64,000 nucleotides of DNA, taken from Diadophis punctatus similis (taxonomy: Eukaryota; Chordata; Lepidosauria; Squamata; Dipsadidae). How positions within the stretch are numbered: position 1 is the stretch's first letter; the number at the start of each line of letters is the position of its first letter. The position numbers and the translations under genes were made by a program. The notes under the pieces are model-generated. The model ran no database searches and was not told the origin of the DNA. It was given only the letters and a program-made list of their open reading frames with translations. Positions 1 to 11,466 of this stretch are shown here, piece by piece. Location: positions 167,943,930 to 168,007,929 of the forward strand of contig JALIGW010000002.1 of assembly GCA_023053685.1 (NCBI GenBank), given 5' to 3'.

Positions 1-734
1 AGCCCCCCAAGAAATCAATTTATAAATATTATAAACTATTTGTAACACAAGATTCTTATCCATTTACATGATTTGTATATCGATAACTTATAATATTTAT
101 AAATACTATAAATATGTGCAATGAAATACATAAATATTAAATCCTGTCCCAGTATGACCTAGGTTTACCATTACTAAGAACATTTCCCGTTTCAGGAGGA
201 ACTCTGTGCATTATTTTATTCAAGCACAGATTTGTTCTCTATTCAGGATCAAAAAAACCATTTACCATAGAATATGTAACATTAAATATATTAAACAGAA
301 CATAAATAAATTCAACAACCTGAACCAAATTTGCACCAAAGACAAATTCCTTGTGTGCCCAATCACACTTGGCCAATAAAGAATTCCATTCTATTATATT
401 CTAAACTGCTAAATGGAAATCCATTCTGAAATCCGTCCCTCATTTTGAATGACAGCATTAGGATCTGCCCTAAAGCGAATCAATGGTGATGCTGGGTTGT
501 GAGGCAGGCAGCAAAGGGGAGGGGAAGTTCAACAATTCTGAGAAGGGCTGTTGTAGTATGATAGCAATAAAGGAACGGGGTGGGGGGGTTGCATCAATGG
601 TTCAACATGCTCACTGGCTACCTATCAATGGCATTTGGCTGCAGGGGAACAGACCATCAGCATATACTTGGCTATGCATTGCATCTATCCTCATGAGCTA
701 TCTGCCATAACAAAGGAAGAAAGTGAAAATACAA
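1..734. other. AT-rich intergenic sequence
   Basis: No gene seen. Positions 335-405 resemble a LINE 3' tail ending in an AATAAAGAATTC-like stretch and an ATTCT-rich run. The rest shows nothing I recognise. Confidence 0.4.
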
Positions 735-736
735 TA

Positions 737-1460
737 CAGGTAGTCCTTGACTTACAGCCATTCATTTAATGACCATTCGAAGTTACAGCGGCACTGGAAA
801 AAGTGATCTTATGATCCTTTTCCACTGTTACAACCAGGGGTGACATTCAAATTTTCCCCCTACCAGTTCTGTGGGTGGGGCTTGGTGGGCGTGGCCAAGC
901 CAAGCCACGCCCACCAGCCATGCCCACAGAACCGACAGAAAAATTTGGCCAAGTCTTCTAGCGTTCAACCTGGCGACTTCTCGCTTCCTTCTCATGTTTG
1001 CTCTGTGTGTATGAGCCCGTGAAGGAGAAGAGAAGGAGCGAGTGGGAGGGGCAGGGAGGGGAGGGGCCAGTCAGTGGTGCAATTTACCAGTTCTCCAATC
1101 GCCGCCACCAGTTCTATAGAACCTGTCCGAACCTGCTGAATTTCACCCCTGGTTACAACCGTTGCAGCATTCCCATGGTCACGTGGTCAAAATTCAGACG
1201 CTTGGAAACTGACTCACATTTTTATGACCGTTGTAGTGTCCCGGGGTCACGTGATCTCTTTTTGTGACCTTCTGACAAACCTAGTCAATGGGAAAACCAG
1301 GTTCACTTGACAACTGGGTTACTGATTTAACAACTGCAGTGATTCATTTAACAGCTGCGGCAAGAAAGGTCATAAAATGGAGCAAAATTAACTTAGCAAG
1401 TGCCTCACTTAGCAACAAAAAATTTGGATTCAATTGCGGATATAAGTCGAGGACTACCCA
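737..1460 (+). mobile_element. TA-flanked MITE, interrupted by a hAT MITE
   Basis: Founding description of this family: about 390 bp when unbroken, ends CAGGTAGTCCTCGACTTAC and its complement, flanked by TA, no coding capacity, rich in CTTAACAACTG-type motifs. The TA flank and terminal repeats suggest a Tc1/mariner-type non-autonomous element. This copy is split by the insertion at 835-1151. Confidence 0.75.
835..1151. mobile_element. hAT-like MITE with 8-bp target duplication
   Basis: Ends CAGGGGTGA and TCACCCCTG; flanked by GTTACAAC at 827-834 and 1152-1159. An 8-bp duplication is typical of hAT transposition. Nested in a TA-MITE. Confidence 0.8.
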
Positions 1461-1670
1461 TACATGTGGAAGCTGCCAGTGTATATCTGCATTTAAATTA
1501 CAAGAATGTGACTAAATAAATTAATGGCCGTATTTGTTCAGAATATTTTTAAAAAGAGAAAACTTGAATGACATTTGATCGTTAGTAAAATATCAAGTGC
1601 TGTGTTTCCGCTAAAAAGATGTTGTGGGATTCTCACTACAAAATAGATCTTCTCCATGTAGTGTTGTTCA

Positions 1671-1802
1671 TTAAGCAATGTTCAGTCTAACCCCTTTCCT
1701 CTTTCTGGTTGCACATATTCTATAAAATCTGTCAAGGTAAAACAGCATTTTTGAGCAGAAATCCTTCAAATGGATAAAATTTCCCTTCGGAGTGCATTTG
1801 TC
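1671..1802 (-). CDS. Cytokine exon 4 (last coding exon)
   Basis: 43 codons and TAA after a pyrimidine-rich acceptor ending TTTTAAAG. It holds cysteines 98, 111 and 125 and a helix-D-like stretch ([13 protein letters not shown]), then a very basic tail (RKRKG). No AATAAA was seen on the minus strand in the 250 bases after the stop, so the 3' UTR end is unknown; a MITE begins just beyond. Confidence 0.85.
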   Translation of the reverse strand, partial: DKCTPKGNFIHLKDFCSKMLFYLDRFYRICATRKRKGVRLNIA

Positions 1803-2666
1803 CTTTAAAAGAAATGTAGAAAAGAGTTTAAATTAGTAAATCTTTTCCTAGAATATTCTGACCAACTATATAAAGAGGTAAAATTGACAACAATTTACAT
1901 TCTTCTAGTTTAAAGGAATTTTTTAAACCTGGAAGCCGGCATCTGCTTTCAGAGTACCGGTAGCCCTCGACGTATGACCACAATTGAGGCCAGAATTTAT
2001 GTTGCTAAGTGAAACAATTGTTAAGTGAATTTTGCCCCATTTTATGATCTTTCTTGCCATAGTTGTTAAGTGAATCACTGCAGTTGTTAAATCAGTAACC
2101 CAGTTGTCAAGTGAATCTGGTTTTCCCATTGACTATGTCTGTCAGAAGGTCACAAAAAGTGATCATGTGACCCTGAGACACCTACAACGGTCATAAAAAT
2201 GGGAATCAGTTTCCAAGCGTTTGAATTTTGATCACATGACCATGGGGATGCTGCAATGGTTGTAACCAGGGGTTAAAAAGGGTCATAAGTCACTTTTTTC
2301 CAATGCCATTGTAACTCCAAACGGTCACTAAATGAATTGTTGTAAGTCAAAGACTATCTGTAGACACATTTGGGACATTTTTTTTAAAAAAGATAATCAA
2401 TTCTTCCTGAGTGGAATTTTTAGGATATTTCTGTTCTAACCAGTCCGTGGAAAGAGAAATGCACGAATAAAACTTTAGGCGAATGTTTCTAATCTTCCTA
2501 ATTATATGCTCCCTCTTCTACTTATTTTTTAAAAGGCTTGAAGATGGTCAGGAATTTTAGCTTTGCCGTTCTTTTTTCACTTTGAAAATCCTTCCGCTAA
2601 CTCGTAGGAGAACTGGGGCAATTCCCAGAGGATGCTTTTTGTCTGCCGCACTTCCTGGTTGGACTC

Positions 2667-2737
<71 letters not shown>

Positions 2738-5700
2738 GTGTGTGTGTGCGTGTGTGTGTGTGTAAATAAACATAACACTGAAGATGCAGTCCCCTGCTGA
2801 GAACCTACGTTCTTAGGGTGCGCATGGGTTTTTTTTTTTTGTGGTGAAAAGAAAGAAAAGGCCAAGAGTTCTTCTATCTCCATACTGTACATATTCAAAA
2901 TAAATACAGGGCTCTTTGGTCTCTAAACAAACTAGAAATTTTCTGTTCCAGTCCATCTACCTTTCCAACTTGATCCAACAGATTGGGCATGTTGCAGATC
3001 CTGTCAGTCAAAGGGTGATGGGTGACAGGAACTAGAAGAGAGACCTTCTCTGCTGTAACCCTTGCCTTCCTGATACACCAGTAGTCAGCGGTGGGTTGCT
3101 CCCAGTTCGGCCCGGTTCTGTGAACCGGTGGCAGCGGCGGGAGGCTCCGCCCACCCACCCGGGATGCTTCTGCGCAGAAACATTGCACGTGCGAGCGCGC
3201 AAACCGGTAGCAATGGGTTTTAGAAGCACTACTGCCAGTAGTCCTTGGCTGATAACTATTTGCTTGGTGATCGTTTCTAAGTTACAGCGATGCTGAAAAA
3301 AGTGACTAATGACCACCTTTCACACTTACGACTGTTACAGCATTCCCATGGTGACACATGATCACAATTTGAGCGCTTGGCAACTGGCATGTATTTATGA
3401 CAGTTGCACTAATCCTGGGAGTTCCATCCCTCTTTGTAATCTTCTTAGGCGGCTTCTGACAAGCAAAGCGGATGGAGGAAGCCAAATTCGCTTAATGACT
3501 GCATTCATGTTTCATTAACAGCTGCAGTGATTCGTTTAACAACTGTGGCAAAATAGGTTATAAAATGGAGCAAAACTCGCTTAACAACTATCTTGCTTAG
3601 CAATGGAAATTTGGGGCTCAGTTGTGGCCATAAGTCAAGGACTACCTGTATTCACTCCTCAGAGATTAGAATGGCCCCAACTTTGTCAGCTTTCACAAAG
3701 CTTTAAAACACAGCTATGTGCCCAGACCTGGGGCTCAGAAGATGTTAAGGGCCCTGTCTCTTGGATTTATTGTTAGTTGGTTAATCACCTTGGCTGCTGT
3801 TTGAATTTATTTATTTTGTGGATGTTTTTACTGTTTTGATATTTTTAATTGGTTATAGTTTCAGAATGAATAATAACAGAGTTGGAAGGGACCTTGGAGG
3901 TCTTCTAGTCCAACCCCCTGCTTAGGCAGTAAACCCTATATCACTTCAGACAAATGGTTATCCAACATCCTCTTAAAAACTTCCAGTGTTGGAGCATTCA
4001 CAACTTCTGGAGGCAAGCTGTTCCACTGATTAATTGTTCTAACTGTCAGAAAATTTCTACTTAGTTCTAAGTTGCTTCTCTCCTTGATTAGTTTCCACCC
4101 ATTGCTTCTTGTTCTACCCTCAGGTGCTTTGGAGAATAGTTTGACTCCCTCTTCTTTGTGGCAACCCCTGAGATATTGGAACACTGCTATCATATCTCCC
4201 CTAGTACTTCTTTTCATTAAACTAGCACTGTAAGCTAGTTGTACTGTTGTAAACAATTGTAAGCCGCCTAGAGTCACCTGGTTGAGTTGGGCAGCTATAG
4301 AAATTGAATGAATGAATGAATCAATGAATCAATGAATGAATGAATCAATCAATCAATCAATCAATGAACAATAAAACAGGAAACCATCCAGAGTTCAATA
4401 TAAGATGGATGGCTATATAAATGTTTTAAATACACGAAATCAATCTGGACAGAGCTGAACTGAACATCTGTCCAGCATAAAATGATCTATACCAGTGTTT
4501 CTGAACCTTGATGACTTTAAGATGTGTGGACTTCAACTCCCAGAATTCCCCAGCCAGCTGTGGGGAATTCTGGTAGTTGAAGTCCACACCTCTTAAAGTC
4601 GCCAAGGTTAGCAACAGTGTTGAGAAACACTGATCTATACCAATCTACAGATCTCTAACAAGCCACTATTGGAGATTTTTGGCCTAAGAATTGTCAGCTT
4701 TTGCCAGATCCTGCCTACATTCAGTCAACTGTTGCTAACCGAATTTTAGCAATATGTCACAAACTATCTTGATAGAACTTAAATCACATGATTTCTGTTA
4801 TAATTGACCGATGGTGAACTTCCATGTGAGAATGGGGATAATACTATATAATAGATCATTTAATTGTTCATCTAGCCAACATAAATGTCTTTTAAGGTAA
4901 AAAGAATTATTTTCTCTAAAAAGAAAATAGGAGAGAAACAATTTGCAGAACAAAGTAATGAAATGAACTTTAATCAATGAATATATTAACTAACAAATGT
5001 TTGGACAAATAAAGCAATATGAAGTAAATCATTTGTAGTCATTTGCAAATAATTTTGTAATAATTCCACGCTTTGACTAGTAGTTTTAGAAACTTTGAAT
5101 AAAGGAGCTTTAATCATCTTATAAGTGAAATACTTACATTATGGAAATCAGACAAGACACTTGATACATTATAATCTTTGCAGTTGAGCAGAGCACGGTT
5201 AACTTGGCAGAAAGTGTCCTGATAAGCTTCTTTTTCACACTACAAAGTAAATGGGAACAAAGTCTGCAATTCAATTTCCACTTTTTAATTTTTGTATATC
5301 TTTTAACACTGTTTTAAACTATTGCTTATTATTAATGTTCTTACATAATTGTTGTACGCCGCCCTGAGTCCCTCGGGAGTAGGGCGGCATATAAGAACAA
5401 ATAATAAATAAATAATAAATAAATAAATAATATAGAACAAATACAACATTCATACAGCCTTGTTACTAGAGAGGAGAATCTTGTTCTGACAAAGGCATTA
5501 AATGCCTCACTGAAACAATAAAATACCGGTAAGTCTTTTTTAAAAGACAGCTAAGTGTAAAGAGCTCCTTAAAACCTTGAAGTTTTCAAACAGAAGTTAC
5601 TGTAGTTAAATTATAAGCCTACTGCTAATAACGGTGGATAAGATTTTACAGTAGGAAATATTGGTTTCTCCACTATGAATATAAACTCTATACTTTTCTG

Positions 5701-8700
5701 ACCTCCAAGAAATTTCTCTGCACATTTTCTAGTAAAACTTCCTCTTGTTTTTAAAGATCAAGTTAACTTTAAGGTGTTTAAAGAGAAAGTTTCAAGGTCT
5801 GAAGTACAAAAACCCACTTCCAGATCTGATTAGAATGACACAGTGCCAGGATATGAGGGTCCTAAAGCTGCATTAAATGAAGATCAAGAGATGATCTCTA
5901 CAGTGGTGGGTTCCTACCAGTGCGGCTCACTCTATAGCACTGGTAGCGGCCTGCTGGTGACGTCACAGTACCGGTGCGGTCATTTGCCGGTGCCTGAGCA
6001 CCGCCATTTTTAAAAAAAAATTAATTTTTTTTAAATTTTATTTTGCACATGCCCAGAAGCCGAGCTTCCGGCACTGCACATGCGCTACCTTCCTACCCCA
6101 CAGTGAGTCCAAGCACGGGAGGATGGCTGAGGGAGCGCGTGAGGCACTGAAAGAACGGGTGGCAGGAGCTATCTCCATTCCCCTCCCTTCAGCAGTCCGA
6201 GAAGCCACGAATGCGCAGTGATGATCCCAGGCATTTTCGCACGTTCGAGGCTTCTCGAGCTGCTGAGGGGAGGGGGAATGGGCGGCAGGACCTATCTCAG
6301 TTCCCCTCCCTTCAGCAGTCCGAGAAGCCACGCCCACCCAGTCACATGGCTGGCAAGCCACACCCACAAAATAAGCCATGCCCACAGAGTGGTAGTAAAA
6401 AAATTAGGAACCCGCCCCTGGATCTCTACCTATTTCATGGACAAAACCCAACAAGATTAGCAGTGTAATCTTCTCTTAAAAATGAACAGTTGGACAATGT
6501 CCTTCAGAATCCTTGACTATAGCAAAATATAGAGTATATAATAACCGACTTCAAGTTAGCTGCCTTATTTTGTCTAATGGTAGGACTTGGTCCAGCCCAG
6601 AACCAATTTGGAAAACATTTCCATCATATTATGTTGATGCTCCAATTTTGCTTTTGATCTAAACCATAAACACTGGTTGAGAATAATATATATACTACAC
6701 TGAGGAAAAACATGCCTTTTTGTAATAATATGAGAAAGTATAACATTGTTTTAAAAGTACTATTCGCTTATGGTAAACATTGCATGAAAATATTTGATGT
6801 ACTCTGTTGATACTTTCCATAATAATGCTAATTTTCAACTGGTAATTTTTACAAAGTGCCAAGAGAAATAACTGGTATCATGTTTGCCTGCTGACCTAAG
6901 TCTTATTTTGGGCTTAGTTCAAAGAATATATGGCAGTGATGGTGAACCTATGGCACACATGCCACAAGTGGCACGCGGAGCCATATCTGCCAGCACGTGA
7001 GCTGTTGCCCTAGCTTAGCTCCAGTGCACATGTGCGCGCCGGCCAGCTGATTTTCGGCTCACACGGAGTCTCTGGGAGGGCGCTTTCTGCTTCCGGAGGG
7101 CCTCTGGGGGGCAGGGGAGGGCATTTTCGCTCTCCCCAGGCTCCAGGGAAGCCTCTGGGGAGGGCAAAAAAAGGGCCTACTGGGGCCCACCGGAAGTCAG
7201 GAAATGGGCCATTTCCAGCCCCCGGGGGGGCGGAGGAAGCCGTTTTCGCCCTCCTCAGACATTGAATTATGGGTGTGGGCACTCGCACATGTGTGATAGC
7301 ATGCATGCACACACTTTCAGCACCTGAGAAAGAAATATGGCATAGATATCAACTTCCTGTAATTACTAACAAAAGTTTTACTTACGTTGATCTTAAAGAC
7401 AACTTCATTTACTCTCTGGCAGATCCCATTCTGTAAGTCAAAAAGTTGAAGAAATGAGTTATAAAATATACCATAGTCTAACATTTCTGATACCAGTCCC
7501 TTTCAGCCAACTACTGGGGCCTTTAGAATAACTTGTTTAGCATCCGTGATACAGTATACCCATTGTTCAGGTGTATCCTTTGTTCTATGTATCCAGGTAA
7601 GAATCAGACACCATCATATTGCCTTAAAATTTATGAAATTAGAGAGGAAATCTTTTGCTCTCTAGATGTTGAGGAGTTCTGCAGCCACAGTTTCTTGTCT
7701 TTGCCCATTCCAGCTGGGTGAAGGAAACTGGAGACCAAAACTTGTGGAGGACCCCATATTGCTTATTGCTTTGAAGCAATGCAAATGAGCCATGTCACTT
7801 TTAGTGCAAAAGCAGTAGAAAAATAAACTGAGATCCACCAGCAAACAGTGGCCAGAGTTTGTAGACGCTCAGCATTCCGTTTACCAGCTGGGATTCTTTC
7901 AAAGTAATGCATGGCCTATTTAGTTTTCCCCCTCTGTCGTGCATGAAAGCACAACTTGGCATCTCTTTGCTTTGGCTATTTAATGGAGTCTCTTTTTTCA
8001 ATAACTGACACAGCTGTGGGCAAATATATCTAGCTCCCATCAATAGAAATATATATATAACTTTTTAGATGGAGTGGTAACCAGATGTTCTTAAAGATGA
8101 TTACACTCAGGCAAAACAAAAATATACATACAGTAACCCAACCTAAGGACATTCAGAGATGACAGATATGCCTGTGAAGCTCTTATGTGCAAATTGACAA
8201 TGATGATCACCAGCATGTTCTATTTATGGATTTTTAAAAAATGAAATAAAACTGTTACTCAGCTGTTGCTGCTGCTGATAATTTATAGTTACACATCCCA
8301 AAATACTCTGGGTGGCTTTCAACATCCAATATACAATTAAAAACCTAACCACAAACTAGCATACCAGCCTGGATAAAAACAGCCATAACAGTAAAGCAAC
8401 AACAACAACAGGGCTCCACTGACCCATACTCAGGGCCTAGGAATATAGGGGACAATCCTCACAGAGGACTTAGTAACCACCATCCTCACTACTACCACAG
8501 ACTAGGCCAGCTGAGTTCAGCAAAAGGAAAACCTTTGCTTTCATAGCAGCCTAATTCCATGCCTACAATCAAATTTCCATAGTTGGCTTCCACTGTATTC
8601 ATTCTGGAAAGCCCATTCCATAAAGAAGTACCTAACAAATGAGAAATGGGTGTATACTCTTAAGACATTAGCCCATTTGGAAGCAGATAGATATGCTTCT

Positions 8701-9193
8701 ATAATTTTCTGAATTGCAGTCCCCATCATATAGTTGAATAGGTGAGATATGAAACTCTCAGTGGCCTCCGAGTAAGCTAAGCGAATTAGCTGAATAAAGA
8801 GATAATTACGGGCTTTCTTTTTAGTTTGGCAAAGCTTTGATATAGAATCCTATATACATATCAATTATATCAGTCAATAAATGAAAGCATGCCTTCAACC
8901 CCAACAATAACAAAAAAGAAGAAAAAATCGTGTACAAAAAAGTGGTCAATTAAATTTAACATTTAACATGGAGGATCCACCCTGGATGGGTGCTGAAAGT
9001 AGTACACCGACATATAACAAAATTATAACAATCACAATAAGTATGTAATATTTACCCTCAGATTATTACAAGTAGCATTCATATCTTCTATTAAGTGAAT
9101 TAATTTTATTGGAGGCATTTTCCACTCTTCGGTTCCAATGGCTAAAGCCATTACCACAAAGCAAGAAACGGTAAAAATGGATTTCATAACCAT
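1671..9193 (-). CDS. IL-4/IL-13-family short-chain cytokine, complete four-exon gene
   Basis: Joining 9193-9056, 7430-7386, 5239-5138 and 1802-1671 gives 46+15+34+43 codons plus TAA, 138 residues. Every intron is phase 0 and GT-AG. Residues 1-20 are a signal peptide with a hydrophobic core; the mature chain probably starts near TEEWK. Cysteines at 42, 50, 62, 72, 81, 98, 111 and 125 and N-glycosylation sites at N39 (NAT) and N85 (NVS) fit a small secreted four-helix cytokine. The family's exon plan (long, very short, medium, last) is kept. Exon 2 has a VNEVVF segment like the VTDIF of IL-4, whereas the 102-nt exon 3 is nearer IL-13 in size. It sits 3' of RAD50 on the same strand, where IL13 and IL4 lie in mammals and birds. 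By family knowledge it would be a Th2 cytokine acting through IL-4R alpha-type receptors. I cannot decide between IL-4, IL-13 or a lineage-specific copy. Confidence 0.85.
1957..2360 (-). mobile_element. TA-MITE copy in cytokine intron 3
   Basis: Full-length member, begins CCGGTAGCCCTCGACGTATG and ends in the complement-type terminus before TA. Lies 155 bp beyond the acceptor of cytokine exon 4. Confidence 0.75.
2669..2763. repeat. (TG)n microsatellite
   Basis: About 95 bp of TG repeats with two TGCG interruptions, in cytokine intron 3. Long ORFs here on both strands are artefacts of the repeat. Confidence 0.98.
3077..3648 (+). mobile_element. TA-MITE copy split near its end by a hAT MITE
   Basis: The first bases of the terminus lie before 3086 and the rest continues at 3235. 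Ends GGACTACCTG before TA. Confidence 0.7.
3086..3234. mobile_element. Short hAT-like MITE
   Basis: 149 bp between 8-bp duplications CCAGTAGT (3078-3085 and 3235-3242). Starts CAGCGGTGGGTT; inserted a few bases inside a TA-MITE terminus. Confidence 0.75.
3865..4228 (-). mobile_element. CR1 LINE 3' fragment
   Basis: Contains AACAGAGTTGGAAGGGACCT on the plus strand, the typical CR1 end, and on the minus strand RT C-terminal coding ([37 protein letters not shown]). Confidence 0.85.
4235..4365 (+). mobile_element. L2-like LINE tail with (AATG/AATC)n
   Basis: AGCCGCCTAGAGTCACCTGG is an L2-type 3' end, followed by AATGAATCAATC repeats. The matching upstream part at about 3770-3864 is separated by the CR1 insertion. 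Confidence 0.6.
4493..4632. mobile_element. hAT-like palindromic MITE
   Basis: 140 bp between ATCTATAC duplications (4485-4492, 4633-4640). Nearly palindromic, ends CAGTGTTTCT and AGAAACACTG. Confidence 0.8.
4641..5137. other. Part of cytokine intron 3
   Basis: AT-rich; no repeat or exon recognised. Confidence 0.4.
5138..5239 (-). CDS. Cytokine exon 3 (102 nt)
   Basis: 34 codons between acceptor TTTGTAG and donor GTAAGT. It holds cysteines 62, 72 and 81 and the NVS sequon. The [10 protein letters not shown] stretch resembles the TEKETFC of human IL-4. Confidence 0.85.
5335..5432 (+). mobile_element. L2 LINE 3' tail
   Basis: GCCGCCCTGAGTCCCTCGGG, a stem complement, then AATAAATAAATAAT. Identical in type to the end of the L2 copy at 43.6-44.5 kb. 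In cytokine intron 2. Confidence 0.8.
5901..6420. mobile_element. hAT-like MITE, 520 bp
   Basis: Starts CAGTGGTGGGTTCC, ends GGAACCCGCCCCTG, flanked by GATCTCTA (5893-5900, 6421-6428). Internal GC-rich stretch gives spurious ORFs. Confidence 0.8.
6934..7332. mobile_element. hAT-like MITE of the CAGTGATGGCGAACC family
   Basis: Starts CAGTGATGGTGAACCTATGG; flank ATATATGG against AAATATGG (7 of 8). The right terminal repeat is damaged. It ends 54 bp before cytokine exon 2 on this strand. Confidence 0.65.
7386..7430 (-). CDS. Cytokine exon 2 (45 nt)
   Basis: Fifteen codons ([15 protein letters not shown]) between acceptor TTACAG and donor GTAAGT. The tiny second exon is a hallmark of IL-4 (48 nt in human) and IL-13 (54 nt). 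It adds cysteine 50. Confidence 0.85.
7431..9055. other. Cytokine intron 1
   Basis: 1.6 kb of mostly unique-looking AT-rich sequence; no clear transposon, unlike introns 2 and 3. ORFs here have no recognisable product. Confidence 0.5.
9056..9193 (-). CDS. Cytokine exon 1 (signal peptide and helix A)
   Basis: 46 codons ending at AGG before donor GTAAAT. The first ATG (9193-9191) is followed two codons later by a second in-frame ATG (9187-9185). Both have a purine at -3, so either could be used; the signal peptide is intact from either. After it, an amphipathic stretch ([13 protein letters not shown]) fits helix A. Confidence 0.85.
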
Positions 9194-9253
9194 ATTCTTT
9201 TGATAGTTAAGAACTGAAAATTGAATCTTCTATCAAGCAATTTCTATCAACCA

Positions 9254-9262
9254 AATATATAT
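9254..9262 (-). promoter_or_regulatory. TATA-like element of the cytokine gene
   Basis: ATATATATT on the minus strand, about 60 bp upstream of the first ATG. Transcription would start near 9228 and give a 5' UTR of roughly 35 nt, usual for this gene family. Position and sequence only; no start site is shown. Confidence 0.45.
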
Positions 9263-9314
9263 GCCTTAGATGTTGTAGCTCCACCTACCAATATCAATAA
9301 CCACCATCTCATCA

Positions 9315-9330
9315 AGATAACATCTTATCT
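9315..9330. promoter_or_regulatory. Converging pair of GATA motifs
   Basis: AGATAA (9315-9320) and TTATCT (9325-9330) face each other across 4 bp, about 90 bp upstream of the predicted start. GATA3 drives Th2 cytokine genes, so the pair is a plausible control site. Function is inferred. Confidence 0.4.
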
Positions 9331-9667
9331 CATTGTGAGTAATTATTAATAGAGGAGGTCAAATGTAAAGTTTTCAATATGAAAAATGAATGTCCTTTTC
9401 AATGTCGGTGCCCACTATTTGGAATCAACTGGTTTCGGAAGCTGATTTGCTAATTTCATTCCCCCCCCCTAATAGTTGAGAACAGCTTTGTGGATGAAAA
9501 CAAATTTGTTATGATTCTTTTGATTGTGGCTGTCACTGCATTCAGGCTTACATATTGTCCAAAAACAAATTTTAAAAATAAATTAATCCCATTTTACCCA
9601 GCATCAAAAGTCAAATAGAACAACAACGAAGGAAAGTATTTGTAGCTCAGGTTTGAAATGAGGGGTC

Positions 9668-10116
9668 TGTATTTTTTGGAGTATAAGACACACCTTTTTT
9701 CCCCCTAAAAGAGGCTGAAAATTTGGGTGCATCTTATACTTTGAATGTAGCTTTTTCAAAGCTTTTTTTTCAGCCCTAACGAGGCGCTAACAATCTTCCC
9801 GGCTCTTCCGGGCTTGCAGGCTTTTTTCATTACTACTCCCTACGAATGAGGTTTTTTCCAGCTCTAAGTCTTTGCAGGCTGTTTTTCATTGCTACTCCCT
9901 CTGAAGAAGGTTTTTTCCAGCCCTAAATCTTTGCAGGCTTTTTTCATTGCTACTCCCTCCGAAGAAGGTTTTTTTAAGCCCTAACCAGGGGATAAAATAA
10001 TGTGCTGAAGCTGACCAGACTAAGGACATTAGCCAGATGAATACCTGGTAGGTAGAATTTTTTTCCTATTTTCCTCCCCAAAAACTAAGGTGCGTCTTAT
10101 ATTCCGAAAAATACGG
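9668..10116. mobile_element. Terminal-inverted-repeat DNA transposon remnant with internal tandem repeat
   Basis: Ends CTGTATTTTTTGGAGTATAAGAC-type and its complement. The inside (about 9770-9985) holds three imperfect copies of a roughly 60-bp unit with TTTGCAGGCTTTTTTCATTG. Confidence 0.6.
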
Positions 10117-10119
10117 GTA

Positions 10120-11460
10120 AGTAACATCATCAGTGCTAGCTAGTAATTAAATGTCTGCAAGAGAGCATCAAGGATCCCTTACAACAACAACAACAACAGA
10201 CAGATAGGCTGGATTAAAAATTAGTAAAACTGAAGCCAATCTGAGCTCCTTGTGTATGGAGGAGAACAAGTCTATGGTCAGAGTGTTGTTTGCCACTAAA
10301 TAACAGAAACAGGTAACTTCAGAAACTTTTATGACTGGATGGTCATGCTTCATTTATTAGCATGTGGATTGTAGGGTTGTTGTTGTTTGTTTGTTTTTGG
10401 AGGGGAATGTGACTTTGCAGAATAGTTACATTTGGCAATATGAATAATGCCAAATCAAACTTAAAAATAAATTTGAAGGTAACTCTTCCTGCCCCAAATG
10501 TTCCATTTGTTAAGGATTTCAATTTACTTCATCTTCTGCTGGAAGTTCCCCATCTCCCATTCCATTTTAGATAGGGTGAAATGGCAATTGTGAAGTGTGA
10601 GAAATCATGCATGCAATTGCTACTGCTAGTTTCGGAAAGTTACTGAAAGTTTCTCTTCTTCCCTTCCTTTCTCCATGAAGCTGGCATTGTAGAGGAGAAG
10701 ATCATATTTGACCGTCACTCCTCTTTTTTTCTTCCCTAACGTCAAGTCGGGACAGAAGGAAAAGCCAAGACCAAAATCATTCTTATCCTTGAGCATGTAG
10801 CTCTCTCTTATTGAACTGAAAAAGGGGAAATAATTTTCAAGGATCGTAGAACTGTATCCTTCGATAGGGAATTTTTTTTACATACAGTAAATGATTCCAA
10901 GACTTGATTTTTCTTGAGATAAATGATTATGACATCATAGTCTTTCCAACCTTAGTCAACTGGAAAGGACCATGCTATTGGAAAAGAGATATGCTAATTG
11001 CTGAGCCACTTTAGGGAAAACGTTTAGGAAACTGATGCGTTGCTTTTGAAAATGGGACTAGATTTGTTCACTATCAAGCAAGAAAGGGCAATTCTTAAAA
11101 TAGATGAAATTATGGGCAGACATGTCACTTCAAGCAAAAGGAGATAAGAAGATTTACCGCAATGATGCTGGAGAGAAAATGACTTTACAGTCAACTGGAA
11201 ATTGTTGTGATGGTGCATACACCGAGGCATTTCAGAAATTTTCTGAGAATACAGATTTTACATGTATAAGCAAATTAAAAAGTGGATTTGCTATATCAGC
11301 CAGAGTATGTGACATGGAAAGTTTAAACCAAAGTTAATCCGCACTATAAGTTGTTAGTTAATTTTCTATCAGCTTCTAATAGTATGATGTTAGTTAAAAA
11401 GAGGTTACCTAAGTCAAGATATTAGACAATGTGATGTCATTCTTCACCATTTTGAAAGAA
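10120..11460. other. Intergenic sequence without recognised repeats
   Basis: One of the longer non-repetitive stretches upstream of the cytokine gene. ORFs up to 77 codons (11104-11337) have no recognisable motif. Confidence 0.4.
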
Positions 11461-11466
11461 GAACTA

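Noticed and set aside
2557..2898. 113-codon minus-strand ORF of HT repeats
   Set aside because: Caused by the (TG)n tract.
11104..11337. 77-codon plus-strand ORF
   Set aside because: No motif, signal or splice support; likely chance in AT-rich DNA.
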